Shown here in pieces: positions 1 to 7,847 of a DNA stretch of 44,016 nt. The stretch is from Deltaproteobacteria bacterium (lineage in GTDB: Bacteria > Myxococcota_A > UBA9160 > SMWR01): NCBI GenBank assembly GCA_002729515.1, contig PBYF01000136.1, positions 1-44,016 on the forward strand, written 5' to 3'. The position numbers and the translations under genes are program-made. Numbering within the stretch: position 1 is the stretch's first letter; each line of letters starts with the position of its first letter. The notes below the pieces were generated by a model that saw only the letters and a list, made by a program, of their open reading frames with translations, ran no database searches and was not told where the DNA came from.

Positions 1-80
1 CTGGGGCGCCCCCTGCGGAGGCGGCTGGGGCGCCCCCTGCGGAGGCGGCTGGGGCGCCCCCTGCGGAGGCGGCTGGGGCG
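1..80. repeat. 24-bp tandem repeat at left window edge
   Basis: Three full copies of a 24-bp GC-rich unit (1-24, 25-48, 49-72) and an 8-base partial copy run into the left edge, so the real array may be longer. All three plus-strand frames are open through it. The frame of the following foldase gene reads GAPPAEAA per unit. Another frame reads LGRPLRRR per unit and stops at TGA 112-114, just where a TTG (111) could start the foldase, so the array may be the 3' end of an upstream gene. Which frame is used cannot be decided here. Confidence 0.9.
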
Positions 81-125
81 CGTCCCCGCCTCGCCCATCG
101 GTTGCCCGCCTTGAGGCGCCCCGGG

Positions 126-1094
126 ATGGCACGCCCGGGTTGGCTCCGCTCGCCCCTGCTCCATTTCCTCGCGATCGGGGCTGGACTTTTTGCGCTCCAG
201 GGCCTGCTCGCAGACGCCGCCGCGATCCGGCCGGAGCCGGTCGTCGTCACGCCGCAGCAGTTGACCCGGCTGGAGACGCTCGCCCGCCGGGAACTCGGGC
301 GCGACCCGACACCCGCAGAACTCGAGGGACGGCTTGCCGCCTGGGTGGACGAAGAGCTGCTGCTGCGCGAAGCACGAGCGCTGCGTTGGCACCGCACGGA
401 TCCCGTGGTGCAGATGCGGCTGGCGCAGAACCAGCGTTTTCTGCTCGCCGGATCCGAATCGGAAACGATCACCGATGCGGAGTTGGTCGACCGCGCCTTC
501 GAGATGGGTATGGACCGCACCGACCTCGTCGTGCGCCGACGCCTCGCCGAGCGCATGCGACTGGCGATCGCGGCTGCGGCGCTCGATCACGAGCCGGACG
601 ACGGCGCGCTGGCGCAGATCTTGGCCGGGGATCCGGAGCGCTACCGACGCCCCGCCCTGGTCCAGCTCAGCCAGGTCTTCCTCTCCCGCGACCGCCGCGG
701 TGCCGGCTTGACCAACGATGCAGTGGCATTGCAGGCAGAACTCGTCGCGGCGGGCACCCCACCGGACGAGGCGATACGGCGCGCCGATCCCTCGCTGGTG
801 CCGGCACAGCTCCCCTTGTCTTCGCAACGCGCCCTTGCCTCACGCCTGGGGCCCGAATTCGCACAAGCGGCGCTGCGCGCCCAGCCCGAGCGCTGGGTGG
901 GGCCGATCGAATCGGCCTATGGCCAGCACGTGGTCTGGGTCCACCGCCAGGAACCTGCGCGGGACCCCAGCGTCGACGAAGCGCGCCGCGAGCTGCGCGC
1001 CACCTGGCGTGCGGAACGCGAGCGTGCGGCACTCCGCAATGCACTCGCCACATTGCGCGAGAGAGTCGAGATCAGTCTTCCCGCAACGCCCTGA
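126..1094 (+). CDS. PpiC/SurA-type peptidyl-prolyl isomerase, membrane-anchored
   Basis: Predicted periplasmic foldase of 322 residues. A short basic N-terminus and one hydrophobic segment (about residues 9-28) act as signal anchor. A helical, acidic SurA-N-like part follows, and a parvulin domain lies at about 175-280, recognisable from the VQLSQVFLS strand and the closing YGQHVVWVH strand. The ATG at 126 is chosen because GAGG sits about 9 bases upstream; in-frame TTG codons at 102 and 111 are alternatives, and 111 would give a TTGA overlap with an upstream frame. Its 3' end overlaps the convergent LLM oxidoreductase by 23 bp. A second PpiC protein and a HupE-like gene lie just beyond that gene, so all three probably belong to one functional set. 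Family assignment is firm; clients are unknown. Confidence 0.85.
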   Translation: MARPGWLRSPLLHFLAIGAGLFALQGLLADAAAIRPEPVVVTPQQLTRLETLARRELGRDPTPAELEGRLAAWVDEELLLREARALRWHRTDPVVQMRLAQNQRFLLAGSESETITDAELVDRAFEMGMDRTDLVVRRRLAERMRLAIAAAALDHEPDDGALAQILAGDPERYRRPALVQLSQVFLSRDRRGAGLTNDAVALQAELVAAGTPPDEAIRRADPSLVPAQLPLSSQRALASRLGPEFAQAALRAQPERWVGPIESAYGQHVVWVHRQEPARDPSVDEARRELRATWRAERERAALRNALATLRERVEISLPATP

Positions 1095-2085
1095 CGACGT
1101 CGATCCAACTCTCGGGCTCGAGCGCGGTCTGCGAGATCAGGGCGATGCGGTCCGCGAAGCCCGCATAGCGAGCGCGCACCGCGTTGGCAATCTCTCCCGG
1201 CCGCCCGATCACGGCAATCCGCTCGAGGATTTCGTCGTCGATCAGGCCCGCCATTTCGAGCCAGCCCCCTTTCTTGGAGAGCGTGTTGAGTTCGTCCTGC
1301 ACGTCGCCGCGGCCGATGCTCTCGAGCACCGGCCGATAGGCGGGCGTCGAGCCGTAGAAGGAGATATGCGCGCGTGCGGCGTTCTTCGACCGGTCGAGCT
1401 CTTCATCGGTCTCGCCCACTGCCACAATCACCTGGCAGGCAACTTGGAGGGAGTCGCGCAGACGTCCGCTCTTGGCCAGACCGCGCTCGAGCGCTGGCAC
1501 GGTCGTCTCCCGCAGGAAGCGTTGCGTGTGGAAGGGGTGAACGAAGTAGCCGTCGGCCACCTCGCCCACCACCTCGGTCATCTTGGGACCGACACCGGCG
1601 ACGAAGATGGGCGGCAGTCCGTGTGGGTTCGGACCCGGGTTGAAAACCGGCGTCATCAATGTGTGCGAGTAGAACTCCCCGCGGTAGTCGAGCTTCTCGC
1701 CCTCCTGCCAGGCTCGCCAGATGGCGCGGATCGCGAGCACGAGGTCTCGCATGCGCGCTGCGGGGCGCGACCACGGCATGCTGAAGCGCTTCTGGATGTG
1801 GGGACGGATCTGCGACCCGAGGCCAAGGATGAAACGACCTTCGGAAAGGAGTTGGAGGTCGTAGCCTAGATTCGCGAGCAGCATCGGGTTGCGCGCAAAG
1901 GCGATGGCAATCGCCGTCGCGAGTTCGAGCCGGCTCGTGGCACCGGCCGCCACAGCGAGGGGCAGAAAGGGATCGTGGGGGCCCTCGAACGTGTAGCCGC
2001 CGTGGTATCCCAGTTCCTCGAGCCGCAGCGCCGCCGCCGCCGCATCGGCGGGGTTTTGTACCAGCATCGCACCGTCGATCTTCAC
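1072..2085 (-). CDS. LLM-class (F420-dependent-type) oxidoreductase
   Basis: Luciferase-like TIM-barrel flavin/F420 oxidoreductase of 337 residues. Family marks include the N-terminal MKIDGAML strand, the ATAIAIAFARNPM and LSEGRFILGLGSQ segments, and the PIFVAGVGPKM strand in the second half. Length and layout fit the F420-dependent TIGR03617-like subgroup. The substrate cannot be told, and FMN rather than F420 is possible because no F420 biosynthesis gene is in view. The gene starts with ATG and is divergent from the second PpiC gene. Its last bases overlap the end of the first PpiC gene by 23 bp. It sits inverted between two foldase genes, which suggests it was inserted into an older foldase-HupE gene set. 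Confidence 0.85.
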   Translation of the reverse strand: MKIDGAMLVQNPADAAAAALRLEELGYHGGYTFEGPHDPFLPLAVAAGATSRLELATAIAIAFARNPMLLANLGYDLQLLSEGRFILGLGSQIRPHIQKRFSMPWSRPAARMRDLVLAIRAIWRAWQEGEKLDYRGEFYSHTLMTPVFNPGPNPHGLPPIFVAGVGPKMTEVVGEVADGYFVHPFHTQRFLRETTVPALERGLAKSGRLRDSLQVACQVIVAVGETDEELDRSKNAARAHISFYGSTPAYRPVLESIGRGDVQDELNTLSKKGGWLEMAGLIDDEILERIAVIGRPGEIANAVRARYAGFADRIALISQTALEPESWIDVVRALRED

Positions 2086-2153
2086 GCTGTCCTCCCGAGC
2101 GGCACCCTACCCCATTGTGCCAGCTCCGGGCTTTGGGTAAGCCATGGCCCGGC

Positions 2154-3053
2154 ATGGCCCAGAATCGCGACACCCGCGCACCGGGCTCAGCGCGCCCGAT
2201 CCTGGCCCTCGGCGCCAGCATCGGGCTCGGCCTAGCCGTCGCGAGCCTCCTCTCCACCCCCAGCAACGAAGGTGAACTCCCCTCGGGCAGCGTCGCGCGG
2301 GTCGACGGCGTTGCGATTCGCAGCGAGTCCTACGCGCGCCTGGTTGCGGCGCTCGCAGCCGATCGCCGCACGCCGCTAGCCGACGAAGACCGGCGGCGCG
2401 TCCTCGAGCGCCTCATCGACGAAGAGCTGCTGGTGCAATACGCCGTTGACCTCGGTCTGGTGCAAACCGACCGCCGCGTGCGCGCGGATCTGGTGACGGC
2501 GGTACTGGCCGCATTGAACGCCGCGACCGACACCTACGAGCCGGACGAGGCAGCGATCGCCGAGTTCTACACCGACAACCGCGCCTACTTCGCGCTGCCG
2601 GCACGGGTGCACGCGCAGCGCGTCTTCGTCGCGCGCGGGGAGGACGCGGACGCCGCGCGCGGGCGAGCAGGCGAGGCGTCCAGACGGCTGCACAACGGGG
2701 AGTCCGTGGAAGCCGTGCGCACTGTTCTCGGCGACGAGGTAATCGCCCCCGTGCCAGACGGGCCCCTTCCGCCGGCGAAGCTGCGCGAATACCTGGGGCC
2801 GAGCGCTCTGCGCGCGGCACTGGCGCTGATGCCCGGCGAGGCGAGCGATCCCGTGGAAACCCCCCAGGGCTTCCACGTCGTCGTCCTGATCGATCGCACG
2901 GACGCCCGGGAACTCCCGCTCGACGACGTGCAGCCACAGGTCGTTGCCGAGATGAAGCGCCGCGAAGGAGACCGGAGGCTGCGCCAGAAACTCGAGGACC
3001 TGCGACAAGAAGCGGACATCCTGACGATCGACCCCCTGCCGGCGACTCCTTGA
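2154..3053 (+). CDS. PpiC/SurA-type peptidyl-prolyl isomerase, second copy
   Basis: Second predicted extracytoplasmic foldase, 299 residues. A hydrophobic anchor lies at about residues 14-36. A SurA-like helical region follows (LIDEELLVQYAVDLGL), and a parvulin domain lies at about 148-245 with HAQRVFVARG at its start and the ETPQGFHVVVLID strand near its end. The ATG at 2154 gives a normal signal anchor; a TTG at 2115 in the same frame would add 13 residues. It shares the helical-plus-parvulin architecture with the foldase at 126-1094, but the two are clearly diverged. The downstream HupE-like gene starts at TTG 3050 inside this gene's stop codon (TTGA overlap), so they are translationally coupled. 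Confidence 0.85.
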   Translation: MAQNRDTRAPGSARPILALGASIGLGLAVASLLSTPSNEGELPSGSVARVDGVAIRSESYARLVAALAADRRTPLADEDRRRVLERLIDEELLVQYAVDLGLVQTDRRVRADLVTAVLAALNAATDTYEPDEAAIAEFYTDNRAYFALPARVHAQRVFVARGEDADAARGRAGEASRRLHNGESVEAVRTVLGDEVIAPVPDGPLPPAKLREYLGPSALRAALALMPGEASDPVETPQGFHVVVLIDRTDARELPLDDVQPQVVAEMKRREGDRRLRQKLEDLRQEADILTIDPLPATP

Positions 3054-4258
3054 AACTGCTGCGCGCCCTCGCCGCGGTGCTCGCGCTGCTCGCCCTGGCG
3101 GGAGCCGCACAAGCGCACCGGCGCAGCCTCTCCTATTCGACCTGGCGGCCGGATGCCGACGGTGCCCGGGTGCACGCACGCGTGTCGCAGCTGGACCTTT
3201 CCCGGCTCGGGCTCGCCTTCGCCGGCACGGGGGACGCTCGGGACCCGATCGCCGCCTACCTCTCGGAGCACCTGACACTCCGCGCCGGAGACGCTGCTTG
3301 CGCGCCAATCGCTCCGGCCGAGCGCCGGGGCGCACCCGAGGGCTGGGCGCTGTATACGTGGAGGGTGCGCTGCCCGTCGTCGGCACCGCGCAGCATCGAG
3401 AGCGCGCTCCTGCTCGACGTGGCGCCCTCGCACCTCCACTTCGCGCAACTCGAGCAGGGCGGCAGAAACTCGGAGCGCGTGCTCTCCGAAGCCGACCCGC
3501 GCTGGCACCTCGCAGCCGGGCGCGCGACATCCGAGCCCGGCGACAGGAGCGCCGGCACATCCTTCGCCGGCTACGTCGCACTGGGGATCGAGCACATCCT
3601 CACGGGCTGGGACCACCTCGCCTTCGTGCTGGCACTACTCCTGCTCGCCGGAAGCCTCGGCGAAGTCGCCGTCCTCGTCACGGCCTTCACGGTGGCGCAC
3701 AGCGTGACGCTCGGCCTCGCAACCCTCGGCTGGGTGCGGCCAGACGCCGACGCGGTCGAGGCCCTGATCGGCTTTTCGATCGCGCTGGTAGCGGCCGAGA
3801 ATAGCTGGATTCTTGCGGGACGCGGCCGAGCGGTGCCGTGGACCGTCGCCGGCGGGCTCGTGCTGCTGGCGACGCTCCCCGCCGGCGCAGTGGCGAGGCC
3901 GGCGCTGCTCGGCCTGGCGCTCTTCTCCGCCTGCCACTTCGGCCTGCTCGCCGGCTCGTCGCGCCCGGCGCGGCTGCGAGCCGCCGTGGCCTTCGCCTTC
4001 GGCCTGGTCCACGGCTTTGGCTTCGCGGGGGTGCTGGCCGAAATGCAACTCGCAACGGCACGACTCGTCCCGGCACTCTTCGGCTTCAACGTGGGCGTCG
4101 AACTGGGTCAGCTCGCAGCCGTAGCACTCGTCTGGCCGCTGCTCCGTGCGGTCTCGCGCGCCGGAAACGGCGCAGCCGGCGTGCGAATCGCAGCGGTTGG
4201 CTCGGCGGCGGTCTGCGCGGTGGGGGTCTACTGGTTCATCGTCCGGAACTTTGGATGA
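3050..4258 (+). CDS. HupE/UreJ-family membrane protein
   Basis: 402-residue membrane protein. A cleavable signal peptide ends near AQA-H (residues 20-23). An exported N-terminal domain of about 150 residues follows, then a polytopic HupE/UreJ_2 core from about residue 174. The core begins with the family hallmark GIEHILTGWDHLAF and contains FTVAHSVTLGLA and the later FGLVHGFGFAG segment; the conserved His and Asp residues are those thought to handle metal in HupE/UreJ proteins. No hydrogenase or urease genes are nearby, so a role in nickel uptake is only a family-level guess. Genes of this type with a long exported N-terminal part are often beside PpiC foldases. TTG start, overlapping the PpiC stop; the next gene can start in its own stop codon (ATGA, 4255). 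Confidence 0.82.
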   Translation: MKLLRALAAVLALLALAGAAQAHRRSLSYSTWRPDADGARVHARVSQLDLSRLGLAFAGTGDARDPIAAYLSEHLTLRAGDAACAPIAPAERRGAPEGWALYTWRVRCPSSAPRSIESALLLDVAPSHLHFAQLEQGGRNSERVLSEADPRWHLAAGRATSEPGDRSAGTSFAGYVALGIEHILTGWDHLAFVLALLLLAGSLGEVAVLVTAFTVAHSVTLGLATLGWVRPDADAVEALIGFSIALVAAENSWILAGRGRAVPWTVAGGLVLLATLPAGAVARPALLGLALFSACHFGLLAGSSRPARLRAAVAFAFGLVHGFGFAGVLAEMQLATARLVPALFGFNVGVELGQLAAVALVWPLLRAVSRAGNGAAGVRIAAVGSAAVCAVGVYWFIVRNFG

Positions 4259-4929
4259 GGTCCCGAAACCCGGCGCCGTGGTACGATGCCCCTGTGATAC
4301 GCGCGTACCTCGCGCTCGCGGCCCTCGTACTCTGCGCCGGTTGCGGTGCCGCAAAAAACGTCGTGGAGCGCGGCTTCTCGGGCCCCGAAAGGACCGTCGC
4401 CAGCGTGATGGCGATCGACGGCTACCTCGACACGCGCCTCGATGACGGCAAGGCAGCGGTGCGGACCTTCCTGCCCGCAAACCCAACCTGCCGCGAGGTG
4501 GCGAAACTCGGCGCCACAGTCCACTTCAAGACCGCCGGTCCCTACGGAACGCTGTATCGGGGCGAGCAGAGCTGCGCCGCCGCCGGAATCGGCTCACTCG
4601 CGTGGTGGCGGAGCAAGCTGCCCCGCCCGAATACCTCATCACCCGTACCGTCGGCAATGGCGAGCTATCGCACCGTGTACGAGGGCGAATTGGTCGTCTT
4701 CCTGCGCGGCGACTTCCCGTTGACCGGGCTGCTCGGCTTCACGGCCATGGGCGATGGAATTGCGGTCGTTCCGAATTCGGCGCTGTGTCGGCGCCCGATC
4801 GACCGGGGGAGTTCGACTATCGAATACTTCTACGGCGGCCGGAACGTCCTCACCCTGTCCTCGTCGGACGGCCGTTGCGAGATCGAGGCGCTGCTCCGCC
4901 CGCTCACGGAGTCCGACGTCGGCGCCTGA
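4255..4929 (+). CDS. putative lipoprotein of unknown function
   Basis: 224 residues if started at the ATG at 4255, which overlaps the HupE stop codon in an ATGA. A GTG at 4294 would give a neater signal peptide of 17 residues. The hydrophobic stretch LALAALVLCAGC ends at Cys30, a plausible though not perfect lipobox (Cys at -3). The mature part has paired cysteines, several Gly/Tyr-rich beta segments and the repeated theme 'YRTVYEGELVVFLRGDF', suggesting a small beta-rich domain. I do not recognise the family. It lies between HupE and a GT-C protein with only 9 bases to the next start, so it is probably co-transcribed with them. Confidence 0.65.
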   Translation: MRSRNPAPWYDAPVIRAYLALAALVLCAGCGAAKNVVERGFSGPERTVASVMAIDGYLDTRLDDGKAAVRTFLPANPTCREVAKLGATVHFKTAGPYGTLYRGEQSCAAAGIGSLAWWRSKLPRPNTSSPVPSAMASYRTVYEGELVVFLRGDFPLTGLLGFTAMGDGIAVVPNSALCRRPIDRGSSTIEYFYGGRNVLTLSSSDGRCEIEALLRPLTESDVGA

Positions 4930-4938
4930 GACCGCCGC

Positions 4939-6900
4939 ATGAAAACGCAACCCCCGAGCCGCCCCCAGGTATTCGGCGCCGTGGCGCTGCTCCTGGTTTC
5001 CCTTGCCGCCTTCGCCGCATTCGCCGGCCTCAACCCGGCGGTTCCCTTCCTGGCGCAGGAGCGCACGGCTCCCTGGATCGGCTTCCCGGATCCGCCGGAC
5101 GGCATGCTGGGACTGGCCCCGCGAAACGACCCCCCGGTGACGCATTTCGCACGCAGCTTCGACGCTCCACCGCTGGGCAAAGACGGCGCAAGGCTCCGGG
5201 TGCGGGCACTGCGCGAACTCCGCGTCTGGATCGACGACGAGCCGCTGCCCCTCCCAACCACCGGGCACTGGCGGCGCGAGCGCACGCTCGACGTCAGCGA
5301 CCGCCTGGCACCCGGGCCCCACGAGATCCGCGTTGCGGTCACGAACCCGACCGGCCCCGCCCTGCTCTCGCTTCGCCTCGAGGGACTCCCAACGCCCCTC
5401 ATCTCCGACGAGTCGTGGCGCGTCGAACGCCCGGGCTCGGAGCGGCGTCGCGCGATCCGCATCGGACCGGAGCGCGTCAACCCGGGGGGCTTCGCCATGC
5501 CGTCGCCCGCCGAGGGGCTCGCCGAACGAAGGGGCATCGTCCTCGCGGCGCTCGCCTGCGGCGCCCTACTCCTGCTCGTCCTGCACGGACGGCCGTCGAA
5601 CCCCTGGATCGTGGGACTCGTCCCCGTCGCGATTACAGCGCTCTGGCTCGGACCCGTGCTCTGGAACGCACTCGCGATTCCAATCGACGTGGGCTTCGAT
5701 GCCCGCCACCACGTCGCCTACGTGAACTTCCTGCGCGATCACGGTGCATTGCCCATCGCCACCGATGGCTGGTCGATGTTTCACCCCCCGGTCTACTACG
5801 GGGCCACGGCAGGTCTCCTTTCTCTCTCGGGCGGCGCACCACTCGGCTGGAAGCTCGTCGGCGTCGTCTCCGGGCTCGCGAGCGCGCTGCTCGTTGCGTG
5901 GTTGGCGGTGAGCCTCTTCGGTCGCGGCGGGCGGGAAGCCGCGTACACCACACTGCTCGCCGGAACTCTGCCCATGAACGTCTACGTGTCGAGTTACGTC
6001 ACCAACGAGTCGCTCCACGCGGCGCTCGCAACCGCCATCGTCGTCGCGACCTGCCGCATCCTGCTGGCAGACTCGACCCGCCTGCCCACACTCCTCGCCT
6101 GGGCAGTTCTCGTCGCTGCGGCAGTCCTCACCAAGTACACGGCCTGGATCGTCGCCTCGGTCGCAGGCTTTTTCCTCGTCGCAAAATGGTGGCGCATCGA
6201 GTCATCCGGCGGTGCGGAGCTATCGCGACGCATCGCGCTCACCGCCGGCACGGTCCTTGCGCTCGCGGGCTGGTTCACGGTTCGCGGCTTCCTCACCACC
6301 GGCCAGCTGTTTCCGCTCAACGTCGACCTGCCCGGGGAAACACAGCAGTGGTGGGCGCAGCCGGGCTACTACACCCCAGCCTTCCTATTCCACTTCGGCA
6401 GCGTGCTCACCCATCCCTTTCTGTCCGGCACGCACTCGGCCTGGGACGCCTTCTATTCGACGCTCTGGGGCGACGGACAACTCGCGGGCCAGATGCTGGC
6501 GGCCCTTCGCCATCCCCACTGGGACTGGGAGCTCATGGCGGCCGGCTACGGGCTGGCGCTCCCGGCCACCCTCCTGATCGGGTTCGGCGGAATCCGTGCA
6601 GCGCGCACGGCATTTCGGGACGCAGACCCCCGCGTGCGCGCGGTGCACTCGTTCCTCCTGACGCTGGCATGGGCGCTCCTGCTCTCGGTCCTTGCCATGA
6701 CGCTGCGGCAGCAGGACTACGGCATGGCCAAGGCTTTCTACGCTCTCGCCGCGATGGCACCGCTGTGCGTCTTCTTCGGCATGGGCGCAGCAACGGCCGA
6801 CCGCTGGCTCGAGGCCCGGCTCGGGGTCCCCGGACGGGCGATCTTTTTCGCCTGGCTCGCAGCCTTCGCGGCAACGACCTTCGGGCCCTATCTGGTCTGA
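4939..6900 (+). CDS. GT-C-type membrane glycosyltransferase with N-terminal beta domain
   Basis: 653-residue polytopic protein. TM1 is at about residues 12-30. A soluble extracytoplasmic region (about 45-185) follows, built of short beta strands with VRALRELRVWIDDEPL and PHEIRVAVTNPTG, like a carbohydrate-binding beta-sandwich. About ten more TM segments follow. After the second TM comes VGFDARHHVAYVNFL (about 252-266), with the acidic first-loop position typical of ArnT/PMT-like GT39/83 enzymes, then FHPPVYYG. Such enzymes move a sugar from a polyprenyl-phosphate donor to a target at the outer face of the inner membrane. Substrate and acceptor are unknown. It starts 9 bases after the lipoprotein gene and its end overlaps the convergent SDR gene by 13 bp. 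Confidence 0.75.
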   Translation: MKTQPPSRPQVFGAVALLLVSLAAFAAFAGLNPAVPFLAQERTAPWIGFPDPPDGMLGLAPRNDPPVTHFARSFDAPPLGKDGARLRVRALRELRVWIDDEPLPLPTTGHWRRERTLDVSDRLAPGPHEIRVAVTNPTGPALLSLRLEGLPTPLISDESWRVERPGSERRRAIRIGPERVNPGGFAMPSPAEGLAERRGIVLAALACGALLLLVLHGRPSNPWIVGLVPVAITALWLGPVLWNALAIPIDVGFDARHHVAYVNFLRDHGALPIATDGWSMFHPPVYYGATAGLLSLSGGAPLGWKLVGVVSGLASALLVAWLAVSLFGRGGREAAYTTLLAGTLPMNVYVSSYVTNESLHAALATAIVVATCRILLADSTRLPTLLAWAVLVAAAVLTKYTAWIVASVAGFFLVAKWWRIESSGGAELSRRIALTAGTVLALAGWFTVRGFLTTGQLFPLNVDLPGETQQWWAQPGYYTPAFLFHFGSVLTHPFLSGTHSAWDAFYSTLWGDGQLAGQMLAALRHPHWDWELMAAGYGLALPATLLIGFGGIRAARTAFRDADPRVRAVHSFLLTLAWALLLSVLAMTLRQQDYGMAKAFYALAAMAPLCVFFGMGAATADRWLEARLGVPGRAIFFAWLAAFAATTFGPYLV

Positions 6901-7709
6901 CGCTCGCCCTTGGCGACCGCGTCGATCGTGTTGCGCTTGACCTGGCCGCGCATGAAGCCGGGCGCGAGCGCCTGGACGGCGTAACCCGCGGCGATGCCGC
7001 GCGGATAGGTGAGAGTGTGGCGGCCGCGGGCCAGCGCCCTCAGCACGGCCTCGACCAGGCCGTCGACTTCGACCATGCCGCGGCGCGCCACCGGCGGCAT
7101 GCGCTCGAGGGCCTCCGCATCGAAGAAAGGCGTGCGGATCACGCCGGGGCAGACCGTCAGCACGTGGACCCCCGCCTCCTCGAGTTCCAGATCCAGCGCG
7201 CTCGCCAGTCCCACGAGCGCGAACTTGGAGGCGGCGTAGGCGCTCTCATCGGGCGTGGCGATCCGGCCCGCCACCGAAGCCACGAAAACCAGCCACCCGC
7301 GGCGGCGTTCCACCATCGCCGGAACCAGGGCTTTCGTGAAGTACACGGCACCCAGGTAATTGACGCGCAGCATCCGCTCCATGTCGGCGACGTCCCAGTC
7401 GAGAAACCGGCGGTGGCCACCGTAGCCGGCGTTGTTCACCAGCAGGTCGATGCCCCCAAAGCGCTCGGCAGCGCGGCGCGAGGCGGCTTCAGCCGCCTCG
7501 CGATCGGCGACGTCGCACGGCAACACGAGCGCCTCTGAACCGGCCTCGCGCACCTCCTCGGCCAACGCTTCGAGTTCGGACTCGCGCCGGGCCACCAGAG
7601 CAACACGCGCACCCTCACCGGCCAGGCGCAACGCCAGCGCGCGGCCAATGCCACTCGAAGCCCCGGTGACCAAGGCAGCGAGACCACGGATCGAGGCGAG
7701 CGCCGGCAC
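6888..7709 (-). CDS. SDR-family NAD(P)-dependent oxidoreductase
   Basis: 273-residue classical short-chain dehydrogenase. TGASSGIG at residues 15-22 is the cofactor loop, NNAG lies near residue 92, and the catalytic Ser, Tyr and Lys appear in ASVAGR...YAASK (about 143-161). An Arg-Arg pair just after the second strand (VARRES) favours NADP(H). The C-terminus carries an extra basic, hydrophobic tail (FMRGQVKRN) that may sit at the membrane. The start is GTG at 7709. The substrate is not evident. It is convergent with the GT-C gene (13-bp overlap) and divergent from the next GT-C gene across about 138 bases. Confidence 0.85.
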   Translation of the reverse strand: MPALASIRGLAALVTGASSGIGRALALRLAGEGARVALVARRESELEALAEEVREAGSEALVLPCDVADREAAEAASRRAAERFGGIDLLVNNAGYGGHRRFLDWDVADMERMLRVNYLGAVYFTKALVPAMVERRRGWLVFVASVAGRIATPDESAYAASKFALVGLASALDLELEEAGVHVLTVCPGVIRTPFFDAEALERMPPVARRGMVEVDGLVEAVLRALARGRHTLTYPRGIAAGYAVQALAPGFMRGQVKRNTIDAVAKGERQTR

Positions 7710-7847
7710 GGCCGGAGAGTGCCGGAAGGGGAGCCATCCCGCACCCGCTCAGCGCGCCCCTAGGAGGCAGCACCGGCCCCGCGCGGCGCCTTGCGCGAGA
7801 ACCGTGGCACGCCGTCCCGGGGCCAACGCCGGACGCGTGCGGCGTGT

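Noticed and set aside
4602..7538. 978-codon open frame on the plus strand
   Set aside because: Out-of-frame shadow of the lipoprotein, GT-C and SDR genes; Arg/Pro-rich with no motifs.
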